From: Acidobacteria bacterium UBA823
GTDB taxonomy: Bacteria; Acidobacteriota; Vicinamibacteria; Vicinamibacterales; UBA823
DNA length: 13,363 nt
NCBI GenBank assembly: GCA_002296225.1
Contig: DBHR01000005.1
Coordinates: 1 to 13,363 of the forward strand
Reading direction: 5' to 3'
This document shows positions 1 to 5,611 of the stretch, one piece after another. Made by a program: the position numbers and the translations under genes. Positions within the stretch are counted from its first letter, which is position 1. Each line of letters starts with the position of its first letter. The notes beneath the pieces are model-generated. The model worked only from the letters and a program-made list of their open reading frames with translations. It was not told where the DNA came from and ran no database searches.

Positions 1-2
1 AG

Positions 3-194
3 TGCACGGTAAAGGACAACGTGCAACTCGACGGATCGATTGTATGGCCCCACTGCCAAATCGACCCGGGGGCCAACTTGGTCGATGTAATTCTCGGTCA
101 CGACTGCCAGATCGGCAAAGATCTGGTGCTACGACCTGGAACGATTCTCGGCGACAAATCAGTCGTCACCGAGAACGATTCTTCGGGTGCCTGA
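3..194 (+). CDS. Sugar-nucleotide pyrophosphorylase (mannose-1-phosphate guanylyltransferase-like), C-terminal part only
   Basis: The 5' end lies outside the window, so only 63 C-terminal residues are visible, ending at TGA 192-194. They read as imperfect hexapeptide repeats of a left-handed beta helix, with units such as VQLDGSIVWPHCQI and CQIGKDLVLRPGTILGD. This domain ends many NDP-sugar pyrophosphorylases (GlmU, GlgC and GDP-mannose pyrophosphorylase types), which make nucleotide sugars from NTP and a sugar 1-phosphate in the cytoplasm. The catalytic Rossmann domain would lie to the left, so substrate specificity cannot be read here. The gene ends 50 bp before a phosphohexomutase on the same strand, which would supply the sugar 1-phosphate; that favours a mannose-1-phosphate or glucose-1-phosphate enzyme. 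An acyl- or acetyltransferase with the same repeats is a less likely alternative. The frame is certain; the exact function is inferred. Confidence 0.75.
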   Translation, partial: CTVKDNVQLDGSIVWPHCQIDPGANLVDVILGHDCQIGKDLVLRPGTILGDKSVVTENDSSGA

Positions 195-244
195 AACCAC
201 GTCGCGCCAACTGACCGGCCTGATTCGACTTCTGGAGTTAACGC

Positions 245-1603
245 GTGAGCCTATTCCCTGGCATCTTTAAGGCGTACGACATCAGAGGAGTCTATCCTCA
301 TGAATTCGACGAAGCTGCTGCCAGGTGGATCGGGCAGGCTTTCGTAGCGCATCTGAATGCGCACCGAATTGCCGTCGGCCGCGACATGAGACTGTCTTCG
401 GGTAGGCTTGCCGCCGCATTTATCGAAGGGGCCACGACCCAAGGCGCTGACGTGGTCGACTACGGCTTAATCGGAACAGATATGCTTTACTACGCCGTCA
501 TCCAAGATGAATTCGACGGCGGCGCCGAAATCACTGCCTCTCACAATCCGAAGGATTTCAACGGCATCAAGCTTGTAGGCCCCCACGCGACCGCGCTAAG
601 TGGCGATGCCGGTATCTCAGACATCCGGGACATGATCGCCTCTGGCAGTATCCCACCACCCGGGAAGGCAACTGGAACCGTCGCTCCCGCACAGCTACTG
701 GACCGGTATCTCTCCCACGTCCTTTCGTTCATTGATGTCAACGTAATTAAACCCTTTAAGCTAGTTCTCGACGCGGGCAGCGGGATGGCAGGACTTGTCG
801 CGCCTAAACTCTTCGACGCCCTACCCTGTCACACCACTAGACTATGCTTCGAAATAGACGGGTCGTTTCCGAATCATGAGGCCAATCCACTCATCGAAAA
901 TAATCGGCGAGACCTCGTTGCGGCCGTCATAGAAACTCACGCCGACGCTGGAATCGCCTGGGACGGCGACGCCGATCGATGTTTCTTTGTTGACGGCGAA
1001 GGACGGTTCGTACCTGGCGATTTCATTACCACCTTGCTAGCTGAAAGCTTTCTTCTCGAAAACCCAGGAGCCACGATACTGTACGACGTGCGTGCGAGCC
1101 ACGCAGTTCCTGACATCGTGGCTCGTCATAAGGGAACTTCGTTAATGAATAGAGTTGGGCACGCGTTCTTCAAAAATCGAATGCGTGACACTGACGCAAT
1201 TTTTGGCGGCGAGGTCACTGGTCACTACTATTTTCGAGACAATGGCTTTGCGGACAATGGATTCATTCCGGCCTTACTCATTCTCGAACTAATGTCGAGA
1301 AAACATGCCACACTCAGCGAACTACTGGCTCCACTCCGTGAGCGATATTTTCTTTCTGGTGAAATCAACACCAACGTGCACAATATGGCCGTCGTGGCTG
1401 CCAAGATCGAACAGCTCGCCGCCCGCTACACCGACGGCGTACAGCATCGAATGGACGGACTCTCTGTCGAATATCCCGACTGGCATTTTAATGTCCGCCC
1501 GTCGAATACCGAGGCTCTGTTACGGTTGAATCTGGAGGGCGCCACGCCGGAACTTATGACCGCGAAGCGAGATGAAGTCCTGACCGTAATTCGGGAGCCC
1601 TAA
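245..1603 (+). CDS. manB: Phosphomannomutase/phosphoglucomutase
   Basis: This 452-residue cytoplasmic enzyme of the alpha-D-phosphohexomutase family interconverts hexose 6-phosphate and hexose 1-phosphate for sugar-nucleotide synthesis. All four signature regions are present in order. TASHNP at 97-102 carries the phosphoserine (Ser99). The metal loop DGDADR is at 240-245. The sugar-specificity loop GGEVTGHYYF is at 321-330; GEMSGH or GEVTGH is usual for mannose/glucose mutases. The phosphate-binding loop RPSNTE is at 418-423. The length is normal for the AlgC/ManB group. The start is GTG at 245, with GGAG at 234-237 seven bases upstream. The pyrophosphorylase tail ends 50 bp upstream, so the two genes probably form an operon making GDP-mannose or a related nucleotide sugar. 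Mannose and glucose use cannot be separated from sequence alone. A glucosamine mutase (GlmM) is less likely because of the GEVTGH loop. Confidence 0.93.
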   Translation: MSLFPGIFKAYDIRGVYPHEFDEAAARWIGQAFVAHLNAHRIAVGRDMRLSSGRLAAAFIEGATTQGADVVDYGLIGTDMLYYAVIQDEFDGGAEITASHNPKDFNGIKLVGPHATALSGDAGISDIRDMIASGSIPPPGKATGTVAPAQLLDRYLSHVLSFIDVNVIKPFKLVLDAGSGMAGLVAPKLFDALPCHTTRLCFEIDGSFPNHEANPLIENNRRDLVAAVIETHADAGIAWDGDADRCFFVDGEGRFVPGDFITTLLAESFLLENPGATILYDVRASHAVPDIVARHKGTSLMNRVGHAFFKNRMRDTDAIFGGEVTGHYYFRDNGFADNGFIPALLILELMSRKHATLSELLAPLRERYFLSGEINTNVHNMAVVAAKIEQLAARYTDGVQHRMDGLSVEYPDWHFNVRPSNTEALLRLNLEGATPELMTAKRDEVLTVIREP

Positions 1604-1640
1604 CGCGCCAGGTAACGCCGGGAGCTTTCTCCGTCTCTGT

Positions 1641-1646
1641 TACAAT
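1641..1646 (+). promoter_or_regulatory. Candidate -10 box for the tRNA-Gly gene
   Basis: TACAAT lies 17 bp before the mature tRNA 5' end, so transcription would start near 1653 with a short 5' leader. No convincing -35 box sits 16-18 bp upstream, so this is a weak call based on the -10 match and position. Confidence 0.35.
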
Positions 1647-1663
1647 GCTGTGTTCGATTCCTC

Positions 1664-1738
1664 GCGGGAGTAGCTCAGTGGTAGAGTCACGGCTTCCCAA
1701 GCCGTTGGTCGCGGGTTCGATCCCCGTCTCCCGCTCCA
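1664..1738 (+). tRNA. tRNA-Gly (anticodon CCC), CCA encoded
   Basis: The full cloverleaf can be folded by eye. The acceptor stem GCGGGAG (1664-1670) pairs with CTCCCGC (1728-1734). The D stem GCTC (1673-1676) pairs with GAGT (1684-1687) through one G-U. The anticodon stem ACGGC/GCCGT (1689-1693 and 1701-1705) encloses loop TTCCCAA with anticodon CCC at 1696-1698, which reads GGG glycine codons. The T stem GCGGG/CCCGT encloses loop TTCGATC (1716-1722). The discriminator T1735 is followed by an encoded CCA at 1736-1738. It stands alone, with no neighbouring tRNA. A degraded gene begins five bases after its 3' end. Confidence 0.96.
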
Positions 1739-1743
1739 CTAAC

Positions 1744-1877
1744 GTGTCTGCAAGATTTGGCTGGCTCATTCTCGCGCCGTTGATCGGCCTCGGCGTCTCT
1801 CCCGTCCAAGCCCAACCGCCGGATTTCGCCTTTGATGTGCTCCCAATTTTCGAGGCGTCGTGCCTCCATTGCCACGG
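1744..1877 (+). pseudogene. 5' fragment of a PSCyt1-type (DUF1549/DUF1553) cytochrome gene
   Basis: From a possible GTG at 1744 the frame reads a signal peptide (VSARFGWLILAPLIGLGV, then PVQAQ) and the typical start of a planctomycete-type cytochrome domain, DVLPIFEASCLHCHGP. The heme c motif CLHCH is intact at 1861-1875. In this family the exported protein normally continues for several hundred more residues through PSCyt1, DUF1549 and DUF1553 domains. Here homology stops right after the heme motif, where the sequence switches into another frame that encodes the end of a DUF1501 protein. No ribosome binding site is visible, because the tRNA ends at 1738, so the original start is uncertain. 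I read it as a non-functional remnant. The family assignment rests on a short stretch but on a characteristic motif. Confidence 0.7.
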
Positions 1878-1884
1878 GCCACGG
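1871..1884 (+). repeat. Tandem 7-bp GCCACGG repeat at the deletion junction
   Basis: GCCACGG occurs at 1871-1877 and again, with no spacer, at 1878-1884. The first copy belongs to the cytochrome fragment (the CHG of its heme motif). The second belongs to the DUF1501 frame (the codons for Ala-Thr and the first base of the next Ala codon). Short repeats at a breakpoint are what a microhomology or slippage-type deletion leaves behind; that origin is an inference. Confidence 0.6.
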
Positions 1885-1994
1885 CGCTGCATCTCATGGG
1901 AATCGACCATACCCGACTCACGTATCGCTTCCAAGGAAGGGATTTCAGGCTTACCGACGTGGCCGGGCACGTCGTGACAACCCTATTGACCTAG
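1878..1994 (+). pseudogene. 3' fragment of a DUF1501 (secreted sulfatase-like) gene
   Basis: In a different frame from the cytochrome fragment, codons 1878-1994 read ATALHLMGIDHTRLTYRF, then QGRDFRLTDVAGHVV, and end at TAG 1992-1994. This matches the well-known C-terminus of DUF1501 proteins (HxxGxDHxxLTYRxxGRDxRLTDVxGxVV). Those are Tat-exported proteins usually encoded directly downstream of a PSCyt1/DUF1553 gene. Only about the last 38 codons of a gene normally over 400 codons long remain, with no start. Finding the tail of the second gene fused to the head of the first points to one internal deletion removing most of both. Confidence 0.75.
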
Positions 1995-2024
1995 CAACGT
2001 CCGAGGCCATTCAGGCGCCCCTGG

Positions 2025-2053
2025 TTGCGACGCGGCGCCCGATCGGTCACAAT
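2025..2053 (+). promoter_or_regulatory. Candidate promoter for the bactofilin gene
   Basis: TTGCGA (2025-2030) and CACAAT (2048-2053) are separated by exactly 17 bp, each matching four of six sigma-70 consensus bases. Transcription would start near 2060, giving a leader of about 40 nt. The match is modest and could be chance. Confidence 0.3.
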
Positions 2054-2101
2054 CACAAGCTCGATCACCCGTTAGGTGTCCGAGTCTACTAAGTCGATTA
2101 A

Positions 2102-2563
2102 ATGCTGAGACAAGCATCCGATAACACGGTCGTTCCTGCCCAGTTCGCGGCCGGGGTAGCCTCCGACACCGATCTACCACAAACCGAAAACGTTACTTCA
2201 CTCGGACAGACGATAACGATTAAAGGCGACCTACATGCCGGGGAGAATGTGATCGTCAACGGCCGAATTGAGGGCACCGTCGATCTGCCTAATCACGGTG
2301 TTGCAGTCGGCGCGAACGGAAAAGTGGATGGCGGGATCGTCGCGAAGGCCGTAACTATCCTCGGTAGTGTCACTGGCGTCGTGACGGCCGAAGAACGCAT
2401 CGAACTTCGCAGCACCTCCCACGTCGAGGGCCGCCTTGTATCAACGCGCGTCGCCATGCACGACGGCGCGCACTTCCGTGGACCCATTGATACTTCGCGC
2501 ACGGATACCGATTCACGCGTTGGCCCCCACCCCGCCCGGCGTAACGATCCCAATAGCGCGTAA
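2102..2563 (+). CDS. Bactofilin family polymer-forming cytoskeletal protein
   Basis: This 153-residue protein has a bactofilin (DUF583) core at about residues 31-130. That core is a run of short beta-strand turns rich in Gly, Val and Ile, with pieces such as GQTITIKGDLHAGENVIVNG, GRIEGTVDL and GKVDGGIVAKAVTILGSVTG. Bactofilins polymerise without nucleotide into filaments under the inner membrane or in the cytoplasm, and scaffold cell-shape and envelope enzymes. The flanking tails (1-30 and 131-153) are polar and low in structure, as is usual. The C-terminal tail is rich in Asp, Arg and Pro. No transmembrane segment or signal peptide is seen. ATG 2102 is the only reasonable start before the core, yet it has no Shine-Dalgarno sequence. 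No peptidase M23 gene, a frequent bactofilin neighbour, is present in this window. Confidence 0.9.
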   Translation: MLRQASDNTVVPAQFAAGVASDTDLPQTENVTSLGQTITIKGDLHAGENVIVNGRIEGTVDLPNHGVAVGANGKVDGGIVAKAVTILGSVTGVVTAEERIELRSTSHVEGRLVSTRVAMHDGAHFRGPIDTSRTDTDSRVGPHPARRNDPNSA

Positions 2564-2650
2564 CGCCAGATTGAGTAACGTGTTTCGATTGGCGCCCTGT
2601 ACGCCCGAAGCTTTCCCAGGTTGCCTCAAACAATCGCGGAGAGACATCAC

Positions 2651-3874
2651 ATGAGTGGGATCGACCGACGAGATTTTCTAAGAACAACAGGTGCTCTTGG
2701 GTTGAGCTCCTTGCCTCCTTCCCGGAACGCCTCGGCGGCCTCAATGTTTCAGGATCCGTTAGGTATTCGGGACGATTTTCACGTCACGAGAACCCAAACC
2801 TACCTCAACATGTCGTCTGTGGGGCCAATGCCTACGGTCGTGCACAACGCCGCGGTCGCCTACGCCAACGACCAACAAGTGGCACCCGCGCACCGCTATA
2901 GCCAGTCCATGGACATCAAGGAACAGGCTCGGCTCAAATTCGCAAATCTTTTCGGCGCCACAAGAGATGAAGTGGCACTACTTTTCTCAACAAGCGATGC
3001 CGAAAACATCGTGACTAACGCTCTAGACTTGCAGCCAGGCGACAATGTCGTTATCGACGAGCTGCATTTCATCACTACTTTTGTTTTATATCGAAGGCTT
3101 GAGAAAACCAAGGGCATTGAACTGCGCATCGTGCCGCATACAAACGGCCGTTCACGCCTTGAGGATTTTGAAGCGCGAACGGATGCCAGGACCCGACTCA
3201 TCTCGGTCGCTTGGGTCTCGAATCGAAACGGTTACCGGCACCGCCTTCCCGAGTTAGCTGACTTGGCCCACAGGCACGGGGGCTTACTCTTCGCTGATGG
3301 GATTCAGTCGCTTGGCACGTTTCCAACAAACCTACACGACACGGGAGCAGACTTCGTTTGTGCCAACTCCTACAAATATCTACTATCAGGTTGGGGCGCA
3401 GCGCCCTTCTACGTCCGCGAGGAGCATCTGACACGGATTAGACCCGACCGCTTCGGCCACAACCATGTCTCTAAGACACTGCCAGATTTTCATTTCGAAT
3501 TGAAACAGACTGCTGAACAATACGAATACGCTGGACTGGTCTACGGAACGGTCACGCAACTAAACGCGGCGCTTGGTTACATCAGTCAGGTAGGGCTAAA
3601 CCGAATCGAAACACACACGATCGCCCTCGCGCAGAACCTCCGGGATGGCGTGGCCGCATTGGGCTATAAAATGTTCACCCCCGCCGACAATCCCTCTTGC
3701 ATCATGAGCTTTATGCACGGCCGCGACACCTCCCATATTCGCCGCGTTCTTAACGAAGAGAAGATCAGCGTAACGCTACGCGAGAATGGCACACAGCTCC
3801 GCGCAAGCGTTGGGATGTTCAACAACCAGGACGACATCAACCATCTGCTCCGCGTCCTCGCTAGACTGGCTTAA
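2651..3874 (+). CDS. Tat-exported class V aminotransferase-fold PLP enzyme
   Basis: I place the start at ATG 2651, eight bases after GGAGAG (2638-2643), giving 407 residues. The N-terminus has a twin-arginine motif, DRRDFLRTT (5-13), a short apolar stretch and a possible AxA site near NASA (27-30), so export of the folded protein is predicted. The rest is aminotransferase class V. It has a YLNMSSVGP entry motif (51-59), a STSDAENIV cofactor-phosphate region (113-121), ADGIQSLG with the pyridine-binding Asp216, and ANSYKYLLSGWG with the probable Schiff-base Lys242. The closest general resemblance is to isopenicillin-N epimerase and cysteine-desulfurase-like members. The substrate cannot be told from sequence. 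A periplasmic location is unusual for PLP enzymes, although family members with Tat signals occur in this kind of bacterium. It starts 87 bp after bactofilin on the same strand and may be cotranscribed. Confidence 0.87.
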   Translation: MSGIDRRDFLRTTGALGLSSLPPSRNASAASMFQDPLGIRDDFHVTRTQTYLNMSSVGPMPTVVHNAAVAYANDQQVAPAHRYSQSMDIKEQARLKFANLFGATRDEVALLFSTSDAENIVTNALDLQPGDNVVIDELHFITTFVLYRRLEKTKGIELRIVPHTNGRSRLEDFEARTDARTRLISVAWVSNRNGYRHRLPELADLAHRHGGLLFADGIQSLGTFPTNLHDTGADFVCANSYKYLLSGWGAAPFYVREEHLTRIRPDRFGHNHVSKTLPDFHFELKQTAEQYEYAGLVYGTVTQLNAALGYISQVGLNRIETHTIALAQNLRDGVAALGYKMFTPADNPSCIMSFMHGRDTSHIRRVLNEEKISVTLRENGTQLRASVGMFNNQDDINHLLRVLARLA

Positions 3875-3924
3875 TGCGAACATCGCCCACTGCCCGTCAC
3901 GCCTTCTTAACAAAACCCGATTAG

Positions 3925-4185
3925 CTAGCGGCGTGCGCCACAATAATTGTAGAGCCAGGCCAAGACCGCCCCGCCAACCGCTCCGTCCAACGCTCCGTAC
4001 AAGGCGCCCGCAATCACCTGCCCGAGACCAGCTGTGGCATGGTAGCCTGGATAGATCGAAGCCATCACATCTAGAAACGCCTGACCATAGCCAGGCCAAA
4101 GCAAATTCGCCAGGCCGGTTATGCCCATCGCACCTCCCCACAATACGGCTAGGGCCACGGCCATCGTCTTAACATCCAGTTTCAT
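3925..4185 (-). CDS. Small two-helix membrane protein (family often auto-named 'bacteriophage holin')
   Basis: This is an 86-residue hydrophobic protein starting MKLDVKTMAVALAVLWGG. It has one helix at about 7-27, a central WPGYGQAFLDVMASIYPGYH segment, and a second helix at about 56-80 containing GALYGALDGAVGGAVLAWLY, followed by a short basic end. Similar proteins in many chromosomes carry the automatic label 'bacteriophage holin'. There is no phage gene or lysis cassette here, so I would not infer a lytic role. I chose ATG 4185 because a G-rich GGGGGG stretch at 4192-4198 is correctly spaced. A longer frame reaching 4287 would overlap the next gene and lacks such a signal. It lies 79 bp downstream of the YIP1-like gene and may share its transcript. 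The family resemblance is from memory. Confidence 0.75.
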   Translation of the reverse strand: MKLDVKTMAVALAVLWGGAMGITGLANLLWPGYGQAFLDVMASIYPGYHATAGLGQVIAGALYGALDGAVGGAVLAWLYNYCGARR

Positions 4186-4224
4186 CGCTGCACCCCCCAA
4201 GGTTTCGCGGTATTTACGGGTTGA

Positions 4225-4241
4225 GGCCAGGCCACCTGGCC
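4225..4241 (-). other. Short inverted repeat between the two membrane-protein genes
   Basis: GGCCAG and CTGGCC, separated by five bases, can form a 6-bp hairpin in the transcript between the YIP1-like and holin-like genes. No T-run follows on the minus strand, so it does not look like an intrinsic terminator. It could moderate mRNA processing or be chance. Confidence 0.25.
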
Positions 4242-4264
4242 GCCCCCACAGATTCAAGAGGACA

Positions 4265-4795
4265 CTAACCGACGCCAGCCCCAACACCCAATAAGACCAA
4301 AGTAACCAAAACCGAAATCACCCACCCTACCAGGACCACACCCACCGCCCGAAAAGTGCTGGTGAAGTCCAAGGCTTGACGAACGGCAATGACCATAGCC
4401 ACTATCATCCAGATCGACACGATGGCTAAGATGAAAGGGCCCACGCCGGCAAGGGCCCCGACGATACGCAAGATACCGGGTGCCTGGGCGAAGCCCGTGG
4501 TCCGCAATAGCTCACCTACATCCGCACGCGTTCCTGGCTCTGGCAGTAACCGAGTACCGATGACGTATGTTAGGAACGCCCAGGACCCCCAGCCAATCAA
4601 TGCCGCAATCCCGGCGAATGCGAACCCACTGAGCCCTACCGAGCCCAACCCCGCCGCTCCGATTCCGCCGGAGAGACTGGCCAGCAGTACGACTGCCATA
4701 GCTTGACCCGTCGCACCTCTGTCGGCCTCAACTTCTTCGTAGACCCGCACGTCCAACTTGGCTGCACCTACAATTCGCTCCGTGAAACTGGCCAA
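4265..4795 (-). CDS. YIP1-like integral membrane protein
   Basis: This 176-residue, very hydrophobic protein resembles the bacterial YIP1 family. A short soluble N-terminus (FTERIVGAAKLDVRVYEEVE) precedes about five membrane segments, roughly at 31-50, 53-76, 104-122, 124-142 and 150-174. The WGSWAFLTYVIGTRLLP turn, the ELLRTTGFAQAPGIL amphipathic stretch and the VRQALDFTSTFRA loop are typical of the family. Its biochemical role in bacteria is unknown. Translation starts at TTG (4793-4795); the codon is weak, but it is preceded by a near-perfect Shine-Dalgarno, GGAGGAGGT, at 4801-4809. No ATG near the domain start is available. The protein ends in a glycine-rich hydrophobic tail with no cytoplasmic extension. 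It is first in a possible two-gene unit with the small membrane protein downstream. Confidence 0.82.
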   Translation of the reverse strand: MASFTERIVGAAKLDVRVYEEVEADRGATGQAMAVVLLASLSGGIGAAGLGSVGLSGFAFAGIAALIGWGSWAFLTYVIGTRLLPEPGTRADVGELLRTTGFAQAPGILRIVGALAGVGPFILAIVSIWMIVAMVIAVRQALDFTSTFRAVGVVLVGWVISVLVTLVLLGVGAGVG

Positions 4796-4831
4796 TGCGC
4801 ACCTCCTCCGTTGTACTTCAGACCACTTGGC

Positions 4832-4860
4832 ATGTTAGCCCACACCACCTAGCACCCCAA
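4832..4860 (-). promoter_or_regulatory. Candidate promoter for the YIP1-like gene
   Basis: On the minus strand TTGGGG (4855-4860) and TAACAT (4832-4837) are spaced by 17 bp. The -10 matches four of six consensus bases and the -35 only the TTG. The start would fall near 4825, about 30 nt before the TTG codon and just upstream of the strong Shine-Dalgarno. Confidence 0.3.
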
Positions 4861-4970
4861 TTCCACATTCTTTGGCTCCATGTTATGCCCCCATAGAACC
4901 TCTAACTGGGAACAAAGTAACTCTACCAGAATAGAAGTCGACGTCGCCTCAAGCCCATAAGCTCGTAAAA

Positions 4971-5008
4971 ACAAAAAAAGCTCCCGCAGGCATCGCCTGC
5001 GGGAGCTT
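4971..5008 (-). terminator. Strong intrinsic terminator of the cold-shock gene
   Basis: A perfect 13-bp inverted repeat, AGCTCCCGCAGGC (4979-4991) with GCCTGCGGGAGCT (4995-5007), encloses a 3-nt loop, and one further A-T pair extends it at 4978/5008. On the minus strand the stem is followed by a T-run (seven consecutive T at 4973-4979, then G and more T). It lies about 60 bp after the cold-shock stop codon. There is no T-run on the plus-strand side, so it acts in one direction. It also separates this gene from the YIP1-like gene. Confidence 0.93.
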
Positions 5009-5070
5009 CCACCTTCACTTAAGGTCCAGAGAGTAGATAGCTAAATCTCTTCCAGTATGGACGCTGGATG

Positions 5071-5283
5071 CTAGCCCCCGACCTTAACAACGTTCTCCGC
5101 CGCAGGACCCTTGGTGCCCTGAACGACGTCAAATTCCACCTTCTCGCCCTCAGTTAGGCTTTTGAAGCCCTCGCCCTGAATCGCTGAGTGATGGACGAAG
5201 ACATCCTTCTCCCCGTCGTCGCGCGTCAAAAAACCAAAACCCTTACTGTCGTTAAACCACTTCACTGTTCCGGTCATACTCAT
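5071..5283 (-). CDS. csp: Cold-shock domain protein (CspA family)
   Basis: This 70-residue single-domain protein binds single-stranded RNA/DNA and melts RNA secondary structure in the cytoplasm. The RNA-binding motifs are intact: RNP1 is KGFGFLT at 14-20 and RNP2 is DVFVHH at 27-32. The usual GTVKWFN start, EGEKVEFDVVQGTKGPAAENV end and normal family length are all present. ATG 5283 is chosen because GGAGT (5291-5295) sits seven bases upstream; the second Met (residue 3) is closer than useful. The frame stays open upstream, but that stretch is untranslated leader. The gene stands alone, with its own promoter, a leader of about 170 nt and an intrinsic terminator. Such a long leader recalls cold-inducible cspA genes, where it controls translation and mRNA stability; cold induction here is an inference. 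Confidence 0.95.
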   Translation of the reverse strand: MSMTGTVKWFNDSKGFGFLTRDDGEKDVFVHHSAIQGEGFKSLTEGEKVEFDVVQGTKGPAAENVVKVGG

Positions 5284-5456
5284 ACTGCATACTCCAATCG
5301 AATTAACGCGGCGCCAAATCAAATAATCGCACACGCGGACGGCGCCGATTCGCGTGCGCTCACTATCCTCAAACCAAGGGTGCTGTGAGAGACTGGGACT
5401 GGAAGGCTCGCCGCTTCTGCGGCGAGGCACAGCAGAACAAACAGAAACTCTCAGGC
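5284..5456 (-). promoter_or_regulatory. Long structured 5' leader of the cold-shock gene
   Basis: If transcription starts near 5456, about 170 nt precede the start codon. Two hairpins can be drawn on the minus-strand RNA. One is a perfect 8-bp stem CTCGCCGC/GCGGCGAG with loop AGAA (5407-5426). The other is a 9-bp stem GCGCACGCG/CGCGTGTGC with one G-U pair and a 13-nt loop (5329-5359). The self-complementary hexamer GGCGCC occurs three times, at 5310-5315, 5341-5346 (inside the second loop) and 5454-5459 (at the presumed start). No coding sequence of its own is evident. A thermosensing or autoregulatory role is possible by analogy with cspA but unproven. Confidence 0.55.
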
Positions 5457-5462
5457 GCCATG

Positions 5463-5491
5463 ATTATAGCAACTGAACCGGCCATCTGCAA
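5463..5491 (-). promoter_or_regulatory. Sigma-70-like promoter of the cold-shock gene
   Basis: On the minus strand TTGCAG (-35, 5486-5491) and a perfect TATAAT (-10, 5463-5468) are separated by exactly 17 bp. This is the best promoter match in the window. It points at the cold-shock gene and predicts a start near 5456. Confidence 0.75.
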
Positions 5492-5541
5492 ATCCAGGCC
5501 GTGCGCCCCCAGCCACCTAAATGACCGCTAAACTACCACCA

Positions 5542-5547
5542 TACAAT
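5542..5547 (+). promoter_or_regulatory. Candidate -10 box for the heptosyltransferase gene
   Basis: TACAAT lies 64 bp before the chosen GTG start and would give a leader of about 57 nt. No good -35 box is seen 16-18 bp upstream. The rest of 5492-5611 shows nothing else I can support. Confidence 0.3.
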
Positions 5548-5611
5548 ACGATCCGGGTAAGTGATAACCAGACACGCCACGCGTCCTGGACTACTGCCAA
5601 TAGGGGCTGAC

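Noticed and set aside
2..214. 70-codon frame at the left edge starting at GTG 2
   Set aside because: It has no recognisable features, while the frame at 3-194 reads clear hexapeptide repeats of a pyrophosphorylase C-terminus.
1651..1663. GTTCGATTCC just before the tRNA looks like a T-arm of a second tRNA
   Set aside because: The flanking bases cannot form a T stem or acceptor stem, so it is probably chance.
1687..1875. Minus-strand frame ending GDGDRTRDQRLGKP
   Set aside because: It is another antisense reading through tRNA-Gly and the pseudogene, not a gene.
1554..1970. Minus-strand 138-codon frame containing ETGIEPATNGLGSRDS
   Set aside because: This peptide is the antisense translation of the tRNA gene, a familiar false protein in annotations.
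3776..4172. Long overlapping frames on both strands across the aminotransferase end and the small membrane gene
   Set aside because: They show no domain or ribosome binding site and are shadows of the two real genes.
4389..4706. 105-codon plus-strand frame inside the YIP1-like gene
   Set aside because: It is an Ala/Pro-rich antisense shadow of a membrane protein, with no start signal.
5284..5430. Upstream in-frame extension of the cold-shock protein to 119 residues
   Set aside because: The canonical Csp starts at 5283 with its own Shine-Dalgarno, and the extension overlaps structured leader.
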